A stretch of 58,964 nucleotides of DNA, from NCBI GenBank assembly GCA_963559605.1, contig CAUWLL010000016.1:1-58964 (forward strand), written 5' to 3'. Both the position numbers and the translations under genes were made by a program. Source of the stretch: Dorea_D sp963559605. GTDB lineage: Bacteria; Bacillota; Clostridia; Lachnospirales; Lachnospiraceae. How positions within the stretch are numbered: position 1 is the first letter of the stretch; each line of letters begins with the position of its first letter. The notes under the pieces were generated by a model that was not told the DNA's origin, searched no databases, and saw nothing but the letters and a program-made list of their open reading frames with translations. This document shows positions 1 through 9,145 of the stretch, one piece after another.

Positions 1-1050
1 ACGATTGCCTGCGTTATGTTTGCCGGGCAGCGAGGCGGGCTCGCTTTTCGTATGAGTGAAGGTCAGCAGGTAGTTGTGTTCGGGGCAGTGAATGTGTATG
101 AGAGAAGCGGCTCCTATCAGCTCTATGCAAAGGAGATACGGCTTGACGGAGAGGGCGTACTCTATGAAAAATTTCAGGCGTTAAAACAGGAACTTCTGGA
201 GATGGGGATGTTCGCACCGGAATACAAAAAAGAGATCCCGCGCTATGTAAAGAAAGTCGGAATCGTAACCGCCCCTACGGGCGCCGCCATCCGGGACATT
301 ATGAATATTACTGGACGGAGAAATCCGTTTGTCCAATTGATCTTGTACCCTGCACAGGTGCAGGGAGAGGGCGCGAAAGAAAGTGTTGCAAAGGGTATCC
401 GTATGCTGGATGCCTATGGGGTGGACGTGATCATCGCAGGCAGAGGCGGCGGCTCTATGGAGGATTTGTGGGCGTTCAACGAAGAAGAAGTGGCGAGAGC
501 TATCTTTGAATGTGAGACGCCGGTTATCTCGGCGGTGGGACATGAGACCGATACGACCATAGCAGATTATGTGGCGGATCTTCGCGCTCCGACACCGTCA
601 GCGGCGGCAGAACTTGCGGTGTATGATTACACTCGGACAGAAGAGGCGCTGGCAGAGTGCCGGTTGAGACTTCGACGGTTATTGGCACAGCAGTTACAGT
701 TGAAAAGGCTGAAACTTCGGGAATATCAGACAAAATTGTCTTACCTGCATCCGGGCAATCAATTGAGGGAACACAGGCAAAGACTGGTAGAATACGAAGA
801 CAAACTGCGGCTTATGATGCAGGGGGAATTAAAGGATGCGAAAATGCGTTTTGCGATTGCCCTAGAGAAATTAAAAGGACTTTCTCCATTGCATAAATTA
901 GAGCAGGGGTTCTCTTATGTGGAAGGAGAAGATCATAAAGCGGTAAAAAGTATTTCCCGGATAGAAGCAGGAGACTGCCTCACGATCCATGTTACGGACG
1001 GAAGTATCCGGGCGCGGGTGGAAGACAAGAAGGAGGAGAGGCATGGCTGA
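1..1050 (+). CDS. xseA: Exodeoxyribonuclease VII large subunit (5' truncated by window edge)
   Basis: Large, catalytic subunit of exonuclease VII, which degrades single-stranded DNA from both ends and works in DNA repair with XseB. The frame is already open at base 1, so the N-terminal OB-fold is only partly present; about 350 residues are visible against roughly 400-450 for the family. The conserved core is clear: the VGIVTAPTGAAIRDI block, the IIAGRGGGSMEDLWAFN block and PVISAVGHETDTTIAD, followed by the APTPSAAAE motif and a long helical C-terminal part. It ends eight bases inside xseB (ATG at 1043), so the two are translationally coupled. Recognition is secure; the true start lies outside the window. 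Confidence 0.95.
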   Translation, partial: TIACVMFAGQRGGLAFRMSEGQQVVVFGAVNVYERSGSYQLYAKEIRLDGEGVLYEKFQALKQELLEMGMFAPEYKKEIPRYVKKVGIVTAPTGAAIRDIMNITGRRNPFVQLILYPAQVQGEGAKESVAKGIRMLDAYGVDVIIAGRGGGSMEDLWAFNEEEVARAIFECETPVISAVGHETDTTIADYVADLRAPTPSAAAELAVYDYTRTEEALAECRLRLRRLLAQQLQLKRLKLREYQTKLSYLHPGNQLREHRQRLVEYEDKLRLMMQGELKDAKMRFAIALEKLKGLSPLHKLEQGFSYVEGEDHKAVKSISRIEAGDCLTIHVTDGSIRARVEDKKEERHG

Positions 1051-1258
1051 AAAAGAGCAGACATTGGAACAATTATTTACAGAGCTTGAAAATGTCATCC
1101 AGACAATGGAGCAAGGAGAAATTTCTTTGGAGGAATCCTTCGGACTCTATCACAAAGGCATGGATATGTTGAAAGAATGTAATGATAAAATCGACAAGGT
1201 AGAGAAGAAGATGCTCATATTAGACAGTGAAGGAGAAGCCCATGAGTTCGAACAGTAA
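1043..1258 (+). CDS. xseB: Exodeoxyribonuclease VII small subunit
   Basis: Small subunit of exonuclease VII, 71 residues, usual size for XseB. The family pattern LEQLFTELENVIQTME, then GEISLEESFGLYHKG, is present and predicts a helical hairpin that packs along the large subunit. The ATG at 1043 follows an AGGAGGAG ribosome binding site at 1031-1038 and overlaps the xseA stop. The stop at 1256-1258 overlaps the start of ispA, so xseA, xseB and ispA form a tightly coupled operon. An upstream in-frame extension to 989 exists but lies inside xseA and lacks a comparable ribosome binding site. Confidence 0.93.
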   Translation: MAEKEQTLEQLFTELENVIQTMEQGEISLEESFGLYHKGMDMLKECNDKIDKVEKKMLILDSEGEAHEFEQ

Positions 1259-2144
1259 TTTTACGGAAATGCAGAAACGAAAAGTACAGCAGATAGAAGA
1301 TATTTTGCAGGAGTATCTGCCCAAACAAAAGGGCGGACAAAAATTGATCATGGAAGCCATGGGGTACAGCCTGATGGCAGGCGGAAAGAGACTTCGTCCC
1401 ATGCTTATGAAAGAAGTGTATGAATTGTTCCACGGTACGTCGCGGGCAATCTATCCCTTTATGGCGGCTATTGAGATGATCCATACATATTCTCTAGTGC
1501 ATGACGACCTCCCTGCTATGGATAATGATGAATACCGGAGAGGGCGGAAGACTACTCATGTAGTATACGGCGAGGATATGGGAATCTTGGCGGGGGACGC
1601 GCTTCTTAATTTTGCTTTTGAGACAGCGTTTAAGGCTTTTGTCATGGAACCGGAAGAAAGTCTCTTGATTGGGAGAGCATTGACGGTACTTGGTGGAAAA
1701 GCCGGAATCTACGGTATGATCGGCGGTCAGGTTATCGATGTCAAAGAAACCGGTCATGCTGTGGAAAAAGAAGTCCTGGATACGATCTATGAACTAAAGA
1801 CATCGGCGCTTATTGAATCTGCCATGATGATCGGGGCAATTCTCGGCGGAGCTTCAGAAGAAGAAGTGAAGACGGTGGAACAGATCGCAAAGCATGTGGG
1901 GATCGCATTTCAGATCCAGGATGATATTCTGGATGTGACCGGCACCGAAGAAGTACTTGGGAAACCGATCCACAGTGATGAAAAGAACGAAAAGACAACC
2001 TATGTTACATTATTTGGAACAGAAAAGGCGGCAGAAATCGTAAAAGAAAGATCAGAGGAAGCGATCAGGCTTCTGGAAGGGCTGCCTGGAGAAAATACAT
2101 ACCTGAAAGAGCTTTTGACAAAGCTGATCTACAGGGAAAAATAA
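1242..2144 (+). CDS. ispA: Polyprenyl (farnesyl/geranyl) diphosphate synthase
   Basis: Trans-isoprenyl diphosphate synthase that condenses isopentenyl diphosphate onto allylic primers, supplying C15 or C20 precursors for undecaprenyl-phosphate and quinone-type lipids. The 300-residue protein has GGKRLRP (substrate-binding region I), the first aspartate-rich motif DDLPAMD near residue 85 and the second, DDILD, near residue 230. Start chosen at ATG 1242 because AAGGAG (1230-1235) lies 6 bases upstream; an in-frame GTG at 1227 overlaps that site. It sits directly before dxs, consistent with a small isoprenoid operon. The exact chain length made cannot be read with certainty from the sequence. 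Confidence 0.93.
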   Translation: MSSNSNFTEMQKRKVQQIEDILQEYLPKQKGGQKLIMEAMGYSLMAGGKRLRPMLMKEVYELFHGTSRAIYPFMAAIEMIHTYSLVHDDLPAMDNDEYRRGRKTTHVVYGEDMGILAGDALLNFAFETAFKAFVMEPEESLLIGRALTVLGGKAGIYGMIGGQVIDVKETGHAVEKEVLDTIYELKTSALIESAMMIGAILGGASEEEVKTVEQIAKHVGIAFQIQDDILDVTGTEEVLGKPIHSDEKNEKTTYVTLFGTEKAAEIVKERSEEAIRLLEGLPGENTYLKELLTKLIYREK

Positions 2145-2159
2145 GAGAGGGCGTCCATT

Positions 2160-4022
2160 ATGTTAGAACGCATTCAGAACGCAAATGATATTAAAAATTT
2201 GACAGAGCCGCAATTGCAGGAGCTGGCGGAAGAAATCCGGGCTTTTCTGATTGAAAAAGTCAGTAAGACAGGAGGGCATCTTGCGTCCAACCTTGGGGTT
2301 GTGGAGCTGACCATAGCCATGCATCTGGTGTTTCATCTGCCGGAAGATAAGATGGTCTGGGATGTGGGGCATCAGTCTTATACGCATAAGATTTTGACAG
2401 GCCGTAAAGAAGGGTTCGGGAATTTGCGGCAGTACGGTGGAATGAGTGGATTTCCGAAACGGAACGAGAGCGATTGTGATGCTTTTGATACCGGACACAG
2501 CTCCACGTCTGTTTCCGCAGGTCTTGGACTTGTAAAAGCCAGAGATTTAAGGGGAGAGAACCACAGTGTGATCTCTGTCATCGGCGACGGTTCTCTTACG
2601 GGAGGCATGGCATATGAAGCCTTGAATAATGCTGCGCAGCTTGACACGAATTATATTATCGTGTTAAACGATAATCACATGTCTATTTCCGAAAATGTGG
2701 GAGGGATGTCCAAGTATCTGGCAAGGATCCGAACGGCAGATTTCTACACAGAACTGAAAAAGGGTATTACCAGTACACTTCATAAACTCCCGGTAGTGGG
2801 AGATTCTATGATTCAGAAGATACGAAAGACAAAGAGCAGTATTAAGCAGCTTCTTGTACCGGGAATGTTTTTTGAAGATATGGGGATCACTTATCTGGGA
2901 CCGATAAAGGGGCATGATATTTCGTTACTTTGTCAGGCTTTTCAGGAGGCGAAAAAGATTGAGGGTCCGGTCTTGCTTCATGTGCTGACGGAAAAAGGAA
3001 AGGGCTACCGGCCGGCAGAGAGAGAGCCGGGGAAATTTCACGGAATCAGTCCTTTTGATATAGAGACCGGAGAGACATTAAAGAAAAGCGGAAAAGACAG
3101 CTATACCGATGTATTCGGGAAAGTATTGTGTGATGAGGCGAAGAACAACGACAAGATCGTGGCAATAACGGCAGCGATGGAAGACGGAACCGGGTTGTCC
3201 AGATTCCACAGTATGTTTCCAGACAGATTTTTTGATGTGGGAATCGCGGAAGAACATGCGGTAACCTTTGCGGCAGGGCTTGCGGCAGGAGGGATGAAGC
3301 CTGTTGTTGCCATTTATTCTTCTTTTCTTCAAAGGGCTTATGACCAGATGATCCATGATGTGGGTATGCAGAACCTTCCGGTTGTGTTTGCAGTGGATCG
3401 GGCAGGACTTGTAGGAAATGACGGAGAGACACATCAGGGGGTTTTTGATCTGTCCTTTTTCAGTACCATTCCAAACATGACTGTCCTTGCGCCAAAACAC
3501 AAATGGGAGCTGGCGGACATGTTGCGATTTGCCATCGCCCATGACGGACCGGTAGCGGTACGTTATCCAAGGGGGAGTGCATACGACGCGTATGAAGAAT
3601 ACAGAAGCCCTGTGGTATATGGAAAAAGTGAAATGATTTTTGCGGAGTCACAGATCGCACTGCTCAGTATGGGGCATATGTTTGAAGAGGCAGTGAACGT
3701 GCGCCGTGCGCTAAAGGAAAAAGGATATTCCTGTACCCTTGTGAACGGACGATTCATGAAGCCTATAGATGAAGAGATGCTTCGGAAATTGGCTGAGAAC
3801 CATAGGTTGATCGTGACGATCGAAGAGAATGTAAAAACCGGAGGTTACGGTATGCAGGTTGTTTCTGCTGTACAGGAACAGGGATTTCCGGTAAAAGTGC
3901 TCCCCATTGCTTTGCCCGATAGATATATCGAGCAGGGGGACGTGAAATTATTAAGAAAAGAAGCCGGAATCGACTGGGAAACGATAACGGAGAAGATTAT
4001 AAGGAGCTATGAAATAAAATGA
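2160..4022 (+). CDS. dxs: 1-deoxy-D-xylulose-5-phosphate synthase
   Basis: First enzyme of the MEP pathway: thiamine-diphosphate-dependent condensation of pyruvate and glyceraldehyde 3-phosphate to DXP, in the cytosol. At 620 residues it has the standard length. Visible landmarks are the VWDVGHQSYTHKILTGR block (about residue 66), the thiamine-diphosphate motif GDGSLTGG at 142-149, and the transketolase-type central domain with AEEHAVTFAAGLA and DRAGLVGNDGETHQG around residues 345-420, followed by a C-terminal transketolase domain. Its TGA overlaps the ATG of the next gene by 4 bases (4019-4022). Together with ispA it feeds isoprenoid synthesis. Confidence 0.97.
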   Translation: MLERIQNANDIKNLTEPQLQELAEEIRAFLIEKVSKTGGHLASNLGVVELTIAMHLVFHLPEDKMVWDVGHQSYTHKILTGRKEGFGNLRQYGGMSGFPKRNESDCDAFDTGHSSTSVSAGLGLVKARDLRGENHSVISVIGDGSLTGGMAYEALNNAAQLDTNYIIVLNDNHMSISENVGGMSKYLARIRTADFYTELKKGITSTLHKLPVVGDSMIQKIRKTKSSIKQLLVPGMFFEDMGITYLGPIKGHDISLLCQAFQEAKKIEGPVLLHVLTEKGKGYRPAEREPGKFHGISPFDIETGETLKKSGKDSYTDVFGKVLCDEAKNNDKIVAITAAMEDGTGLSRFHSMFPDRFFDVGIAEEHAVTFAAGLAAGGMKPVVAIYSSFLQRAYDQMIHDVGMQNLPVVFAVDRAGLVGNDGETHQGVFDLSFFSTIPNMTVLAPKHKWELADMLRFAIAHDGPVAVRYPRGSAYDAYEEYRSPVVYGKSEMIFAESQIALLSMGHMFEEAVNVRRALKEKGYSCTLVNGRFMKPIDEEMLRKLAENHRLIVTIEENVKTGGYGMQVVSAVQEQGFPVKVLPIALPDRYIEQGDVKLLRKEAGIDWETITEKIIRSYEIK

Positions 4023-4828
4023 AAGAACGTTTAGATGTTCTGCTTGTAAAGCGAAATCTTGCTTCTTCAAGAGAGAAAGCAAAAGCGGTCATTATGTCCG
4101 GCAATGTGTATGTAGACGGGCAGAAAGAGGATAAGGCTGGAACCATGTTCCCGGAGGAGGCGAATATAGAGGTAAGGGGCAATACGCTTCCCTATGTCAG
4201 CCGGGGCGGTCTGAAGCTTGAGAAAGCCCTTGCCAATTTTGAGGTAAGTGTGGAGGGAAAGACTTGTACGGACGTAGGTTCTTCTACCGGAGGGTTTACG
4301 GACTGTATGCTTCAAAACGGTGCGGAGAAAGTATTTGCCATCGACGTAGGGCGCGGACAGTTGGATTGGAAGCTCAGACAGGACGATCGGGTGATCTGCA
4401 TGGAAAAGACGAATATCCGTTACGTGACACCGGAGGATCTGGGAGAGCCTGTACAGTTTTCATCCATTGATGTATCGTTTATTTCTTTGACAAAGGTGTT
4501 AAAGCCCATTTATAATTATCTGACGGAGGACGGCGAGATTGTAGCTTTGATCAAGCCGCAGTTTGAGGCAGGCAGAGAAAAAGTAGGGAAAAAGGGTGTC
4601 GTACGGGAGAAATCGACACATCTGGAAGTGATCCATATGGTGACAGACTATGCCTGTTCCATTGGTTTTGACGTACTGGATCTGGAGTTTTCGCCCATCC
4701 GTGGACCCGAAGGTAATATCGAATATCTGGTACATTTGAAAAAATGCGGTGAGACCGGGCATATTTCAGAAAAGGCAGACGTGGAAAAGACAGTGGAGGA
4801 AGCATTTGCCACATTGTCGAAAGCATAA
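4019..4828 (+). CDS. tlyA: TlyA family rRNA (cytidine-2'-O)-methyltransferase
   Basis: 269-residue protein with an N-terminal S4 RNA-binding domain (ERLDVLLVKR to about residue 60) and a C-terminal FtsJ/Rossmann methyltransferase domain whose SAM-binding motif is TCTDVGSSTGGFTD near residue 80, followed by a DVGRGQLDWKLR block. TlyA proteins 2'-O-methylate cytidines in 16S and/or 23S rRNA; the old name haemolysin is probably misleading. The gene overlaps dxs by 4 bases and precedes nadK, an order seen in many Clostridia. The activity is inferred from the family; the domains are read directly. Confidence 0.93.
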   Translation: MKERLDVLLVKRNLASSREKAKAVIMSGNVYVDGQKEDKAGTMFPEEANIEVRGNTLPYVSRGGLKLEKALANFEVSVEGKTCTDVGSSTGGFTDCMLQNGAEKVFAIDVGRGQLDWKLRQDDRVICMEKTNIRYVTPEDLGEPVQFSSIDVSFISLTKVLKPIYNYLTEDGEIVALIKPQFEAGREKVGKKGVVREKSTHLEVIHMVTDYACSIGFDVLDLEFSPIRGPEGNIEYLVHLKKCGETGHISEKADVEKTVEEAFATLSKA

Positions 4829-4840
4829 AGGACAGAGAAC

Positions 4841-5674
4841 ATGGAACATTTTTTTATTGTTACAAATGATGGGAAAGACAAGAAATTTGAAGTGACAGAG
4901 CATGTGAAAGGACTTTTGGAGCAGGCGGGAAAAGTTTGTACGCTCTGTAAAAAGGATGATAAAAAAAGAATCCTGCGCGAGGAGATTCCCGAAGATATAG
5001 ACTGCGCCGTCGTGATCGGAGGAGACGGAAGTTTTATTGAAGCTGCCAGAGCGTTGGAAAACAGAAATACTCCGATTCTCGGTATCAATATGGGGACACT
5101 TGGCTATCTGACAGAAGTGGAAGTGGGAAATATCGAGGAAGCAGTAGGGCAGCTCCTTTCCGGGGAATATACACTGGAAAGCAGGATGATGCTGGAAGGA
5201 GTATTTGAGGACGGCAGTACGGACGTGGCGCTTAATGATATTGTAGTATCCAGAAAAGGTGTACTCAGAGTCATTCATTTTCGCCTGTTTGTAAACGGAG
5301 AACTGTTAAATTCTTTCGAGGCGGACGGAATTATTTTATCCACGCCTACAGGGTCTACCGCCTATAATCTGTCGGCAGGCGGTCCGATTGTGGAACCGAC
5401 GGCATCTTTGATCGTGGTTACGCCGATCTGCTCTCACGCTCTGAATACAAGCAGTATCGTGTTGTCCAGTGAGGATGAGATCGAGATTGAGATCGCAGAG
5501 GGAAGAAACGGTTCTGTGGAGGAAGTATCTGTAGCGTTTGACGGTGCGGATACAGTGACATTGTTTACAGGAAATAAAATAAAGATACATAAATCCGGCG
5601 CAGATACAAAGATCATGAAGTTCAGTAATGTGAGTTTTCTGGAAATCCTGCGCAGAAAGATGAGAGGAAAATAA
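4841..5674 (+). CDS. nadK: NAD(+) kinase
   Basis: ATP-NAD kinase making NADP+, cytosolic. The 277-residue protein carries the diagnostic GGDGSFIEAAR motif (about residue 55-65), LGINMGTLGYL, the LNDIVVSR strand and the STPTGSTAYNLSAGGPI block that builds the NAD pocket. It starts 12 bases after tlyA and ends 3 bases before argR, placing it in the same operon run. Nothing unusual is seen in length or motifs. Confidence 0.95.
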   Translation: MEHFFIVTNDGKDKKFEVTEHVKGLLEQAGKVCTLCKKDDKKRILREEIPEDIDCAVVIGGDGSFIEAARALENRNTPILGINMGTLGYLTEVEVGNIEEAVGQLLSGEYTLESRMMLEGVFEDGSTDVALNDIVVSRKGVLRVIHFRLFVNGELLNSFEADGIILSTPTGSTAYNLSAGGPIVEPTASLIVVTPICSHALNTSSIVLSSEDEIEIEIAEGRNGSVEEVSVAFDGADTVTLFTGNKIKIHKSGADTKIMKFSNVSFLEILRRKMRGK

Positions 5675-5677
5675 ACT

Positions 5678-6127
5678 ATGAAAGTAAACCGACATGCGAA
5701 GATCCTTGAACTGATCAACAAGTATCAGATCGAAACGCAGGAAGAACTGGCAGAACGTCTGAATGCAGAAGGGTTTAAGGTGACACAGGCTACCGTATCC
5801 AGAGACATTCGAAACCTGAAGCTTACGAAGATTCCTGCGGAAAACGGAAAGCAGAGATATGCAGTTCATCAAAGCTCAGACAACGGTTATGGAGAACGGT
5901 ATATCCGGGTATTAAAAGAAGGATTTGTCTCTATGGATATGGCGCAGAATATGCTTGTTATCAAAACTGTGGCAGGCATGGCAAATGCGGTATGTGCGGC
6001 TCTTGACGCTATGGAATGGAAGGAAATCGTAGGAAGCGTTGCGGGAGACGATACCATTATGTGTGCTGTCAGAAGTGTAGAAGATACCGTTCAGGTCATG
6101 GAAAAGATCAGAAAAATTGTCTTGTAG
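5678..6127 (+). CDS. argR: Arginine repressor ArgR/AhrC
   Basis: 149-residue transcription factor that senses L-arginine and controls arginine synthesis and breakdown genes. The N-terminal winged-helix domain (KILELINKYQIETQEELAERL, then TQATVSRDIRNLKL) and the C-terminal oligomerization and arginine-binding domain (KTVAGMANAVCAALD, then GDDTIMCAVR) are both complete; the GD(D/N)T element marks the ligand site. The gene lies between nadK and recN, a conserved position in Firmicutes (ahrC-recN in Bacillus). No arginine genes are nearby, so it probably acts in trans. Confidence 0.95.
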   Translation: MKVNRHAKILELINKYQIETQEELAERLNAEGFKVTQATVSRDIRNLKLTKIPAENGKQRYAVHQSSDNGYGERYIRVLKEGFVSMDMAQNMLVIKTVAGMANAVCAALDAMEWKEIVGSVAGDDTIMCAVRSVEDTVQVMEKIRKIVL

Positions 6128-6138
6128 GAGTATAGGGA

Positions 6139-7818
6139 ATGTTACAGCGTTTGTATGTGAAAAATCTCGCGCTGATTGACGAGATCGAGGTGGAATTTAA
6201 AGAAGGACTGAATATATTGACAGGAGAAACCGGAGCCGGGAAATCAATCATTCTTGGCTCTGTGAATCTTGCGCTTGGAGGCAGGTATACAAAAGATATG
6301 ATCCGCCGAGGATGTGATTATGGGTTTGTAGAACTGTCTTTTGAGATTGCCGACAGCCGTCAGACGGAACGGTTAAAAGCGCTTGATATTTTCCCGGAGG
6401 AAGGAAGTGTTGTATTATCCAGACGCTTGATGGAGGGTAGAAGCGTCAGCAGGATCAACGGAGAAACAGTGTCCATGGCGCTTTTAAAAGAAGCAGCGGA
6501 AATCCTCATTGATATTCACGGGCAGCATGAGCATCAGTCCTTATTATATAAGAAAAATCATCTTGGAATTGTAGATGAATTTTCCGGAGAACATATAGAG
6601 CGTACCAAAAAAGCGGTGGCGGACAGTTATCATACCTGTCGGGAGCTTTCCAAAAAGCTTGAAGAGACAGAGATGGATGAGGCGGACCGCGCGAAAGAGC
6701 TTTCTTTTCTGGAGTTTGAAGTGTCCGAGATTGAAAAGGCGGATTTGAGAGAAGGAGAGGACGAGGAACTGGAAGTGTCTTATCGCTTTATGGTAAACAG
6801 TAAGAAGATCGCAGACGGTGCGTCTGAGGCATATCAGTATACCAGCGAGGACAGTGGGAGCGCCAGTGAAAATTTAAGCCGTGCCATCCGCGCCCTTGAT
6901 TCTATCAGAGAGTACGATGAGAAAGCGGAGGAGCTGTACCGGCAGTTAGTGGAAGTGGACAGCCTGTTAAATGATTTTAACCGGGAATTATCTGACTACA
7001 GCGCTTCTTGTGAATGCTCAGAAGAAGAATTGTACGAGACGGAAAAACGTCTCGACGAGATTAACCGATTGAAGGTCAAGTACGGAAACAGTATCGAAGA
7101 AATTGCTGCATACTGTGAAGAGCAGAAAGAGAAAATAGAGAAATTACAGGATTATGAAAACTATATTGCCAGTTTGAAAGCAGAGTATGAGAAAGCCAAA
7201 AAAGCAATGGAGAAACAGGCTCGCAATTTGTCGAAAATTCGGAAAGAGCAGGCGGCTATATTGGAAGAGGCAATCTGCGAAGGTCTAAAGGAACTGAATT
7301 TCCCGGATGTGAAATTCGAGATACAGTTCGGGAAGCTTGCAGAATGCGGGGCTTTGGGAATAGACGATGTGGAATTTATGATCTCACTGAATCCGGGACA
7401 GCCGGTAAAACCGTTAAAAGATGTGGCTTCCGGCGGCGAACTTTCCAGGATCATGCTAGCTATTAAAACCGTGATGGCAGATCGGGATGATGTTGAGACA
7501 CTGATCTTTGATGAAATTGATGTGGGGATCAGCGGGCGTACTGCTCAGAAGGTGTCAGAAAAGATGGCGGTGATCGGAAGAGGACATCAGGTCATTTGTA
7601 TTACCCATCTGGCGCAGATAGCGTCTATGGCGGATTATCACTATGTGATTGAAAAGACCGTCAATGAGATGGATACAACCACAAGTATTCGGAAACTTCA
7701 GGAGCCTGAAATGGTGCAGGAGCTGGCAAGGATCCTCGGTGGTGCAAAGATTACGGACGCAGTTCTTGAAAATGCAAAAGAAATGAAAGAACTTGCCCGT
7801 CAGATGAAAGAAATTTGA
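6139..7818 (+). CDS. recN: DNA repair protein RecN
   Basis: SMC-like ATPase acting early in double-strand-break repair. 559 residues. Walker A GETGAGKS is near residue 30, followed by a long coiled-coil middle rich in E, K and L (about residues 160-380), then the ABC signature SGGELSRIMLAIK and Walker B LIFDEIDVG near residues 435-470, and a terminal CITHLAQIASMAD block. It follows argR by 11 bases and is closed by a strong hairpin terminator at 7837-7885. Length and motif order match the family. Confidence 0.96.
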   Translation: MLQRLYVKNLALIDEIEVEFKEGLNILTGETGAGKSIILGSVNLALGGRYTKDMIRRGCDYGFVELSFEIADSRQTERLKALDIFPEEGSVVLSRRLMEGRSVSRINGETVSMALLKEAAEILIDIHGQHEHQSLLYKKNHLGIVDEFSGEHIERTKKAVADSYHTCRELSKKLEETEMDEADRAKELSFLEFEVSEIEKADLREGEDEELEVSYRFMVNSKKIADGASEAYQYTSEDSGSASENLSRAIRALDSIREYDEKAEELYRQLVEVDSLLNDFNRELSDYSASCECSEEELYETEKRLDEINRLKVKYGNSIEEIAAYCEEQKEKIEKLQDYENYIASLKAEYEKAKKAMEKQARNLSKIRKEQAAILEEAICEGLKELNFPDVKFEIQFGKLAECGALGIDDVEFMISLNPGQPVKPLKDVASGGELSRIMLAIKTVMADRDDVETLIFDEIDVGISGRTAQKVSEKMAVIGRGHQVICITHLAQIASMADYHYVIEKTVNEMDTTTSIRKLQEPEMVQELARILGGAKITDAVLENAKEMKELARQMKEI

Positions 7819-7836
7819 TTGAAAATGAAAAAACTT

Positions 7837-7885
7837 CACATAATAAAAAGGATGCTCGTAATATGAGTATCCTTTTTATTATGTG
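7837..7885 (+). terminator. Intrinsic terminator after recN
   Basis: A near-perfect 21-bp stem (7837-7857 with 7865-7885) around a 7-base loop. The A-rich left arm and T-rich right arm make it a likely bidirectional rho-independent terminator. It separates recN from spoIVB and argues that the spoIVB start is downstream of it. Confidence 0.8.
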
Positions 7886-7904
7886 GAGAAAGGAAAGAAA
7901 GAAT

Positions 7905-8987
7905 ATGAATATCAGAAAATATTGGTATCGGAGAATTTTGATCATGGTGTTGACATTTACCGTATTTGTGGGCGGAAGTTATTATATGATCGAAACAGAG
8001 CAGGGAAAACTGAAAAAAGAAGTAAGCGCTACGACATCAGATAAAGTTATGGTTATTCCGGGCGGTATGCCCATTGGAATTTATTTGGAAACCGACGGCG
8101 TAATGGTACTTGGTACAGACGAAGTCAAAGGGATTGACGGAATGTCTTATAATCCGTCGAAAAATCTGGTGCATCCAGGCGATTATATTACGGAAATAGA
8201 TGGCCATAAAGTTGATTCGAAAGCGGAGCTTATCCGAGAGATCAAGAAAATAAAGAAAGAAGAAGTGATTTTAAAAATAAACAGAAATAAGGAGTTCATT
8301 CATATTAAAACAAAATCCGTTTTGTGCGGTGTCAATGAATACAAATTAGGAATCTGGGTGCGCGACAATGCACAGGGACTCGGAACTGTCACATTTCTCG
8401 ACACAAAAAGCCGGTTTGGCGCTCTTGGACATGGGATTCATGATGTGGATACCAACGAACTTCTGAATATCGAGGGAGGAAGAGTGTATACTACCAGTAT
8501 TAAGGATATACAAAAAGGACAGAGCGGTATGCCGGGAGGTATGGAGGGAGTGATCATTTACAACAATTATAATGTGCTCGGAAAGATACAGGAAAATACG
8601 GAGGCAGGGATTTTCGGGACCATTGAGCGGATTGATACGTTGTTTTCTGATCAGACTCCGGTGGAGGTTGCGGCAAAAGAAGAAATCGAAGAAGGTCCTG
8701 CGGTTATCCGATGTGCGGCAGAGGGAAAGGTAAAGGACTATGAGGTTAAGATCACAAAAGTAGATCTGGACTCCGATGCGATCAACAAAGGAATTGTGCT
8801 TGAGGTGACAGATAAAGAGCTTTTGAAAGTGACCGGAGGTATTGTTCAGGGGATGTCCGGTTCCCCTATTTTACAGAACGGGAAACTTGTGGGAGCGGTG
8901 ACTCATGTATTTGTAAATAATCCGATGAAAGGATATGGAATATTTGTAGAAACAATGCTGAATAAGACAAAAAAATCCAATAGTTGA
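7905..8987 (+). CDS. spoIVB: SpoIVB peptidase (stage IV sporulation serine protease)
   Basis: Serine protease (family S55) secreted from the forespore that in Bacillus triggers pro-SigK processing. The 360-residue protein has an N-terminal membrane anchor (ILIMVLTFTVFVGGSYY), a PDZ domain near residues 60-135 (HPGDYITEIDGHKVDS) and the S55 peptidase domain with the histidine in ALGHGIHD (His176) and the serine in GMSGSP (Ser318). Start set at ATG 7905, preceded by AAAGGAAAG; longer starts would run through the recN terminator hairpin. Adjacent spo0A supports a spore-forming lineage. No SigG-type promoter was identified with confidence. Confidence 0.93.
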   Translation: MNIRKYWYRRILIMVLTFTVFVGGSYYMIETEQGKLKKEVSATTSDKVMVIPGGMPIGIYLETDGVMVLGTDEVKGIDGMSYNPSKNLVHPGDYITEIDGHKVDSKAELIREIKKIKKEEVILKINRNKEFIHIKTKSVLCGVNEYKLGIWVRDNAQGLGTVTFLDTKSRFGALGHGIHDVDTNELLNIEGGRVYTTSIKDIQKGQSGMPGGMEGVIIYNNYNVLGKIQENTEAGIFGTIERIDTLFSDQTPVEVAAKEEIEEGPAVIRCAAEGKVKDYEVKITKVDLDSDAINKGIVLEVTDKELLKVTGGIVQGMSGSPILQNGKLVGAVTHVFVNNPMKGYGIFVETMLNKTKKSNS

Positions 8988-9046
8988 CAAGAAGAATGTA
9001 AAAATATGTAGAAAGATAAAAACATCGTCGCAAGATGTCAGAGTTT

Positions 9047-9090
9047 TACGACAGTATTTTCTTGCTTTGAAATATGACGAATAATATAAT
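9047..9090 (+). promoter_or_regulatory. spo0A promoter with possible 0A-like boxes
   Basis: TTGCTT (9062-9067), a 17-bp spacer and a consensus TATAAT (9085-9090) form a good SigA-type promoter. Two one-mismatch versions of the 0A box (TGTCGAA) occur: TACGACA at 9047-9053, on the opposite strand, and TGACGAA at 9075-9081, inside the spacer. The promoter is well supported; autoregulation by Spo0A is only a suggestion. Confidence 0.55.
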
Positions 9091-9145
9091 GTCCATTGGC
9101 AGTTTATATAAGATATTTGTTTAAGAAAGGAGGTATTTCACGGAA

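Noticed and set aside
4766..5278. Minus-strand open frame (170 codons) opposite nadK
   Set aside because: Antisense shadow of tlyA/nadK with no start signal or family features.
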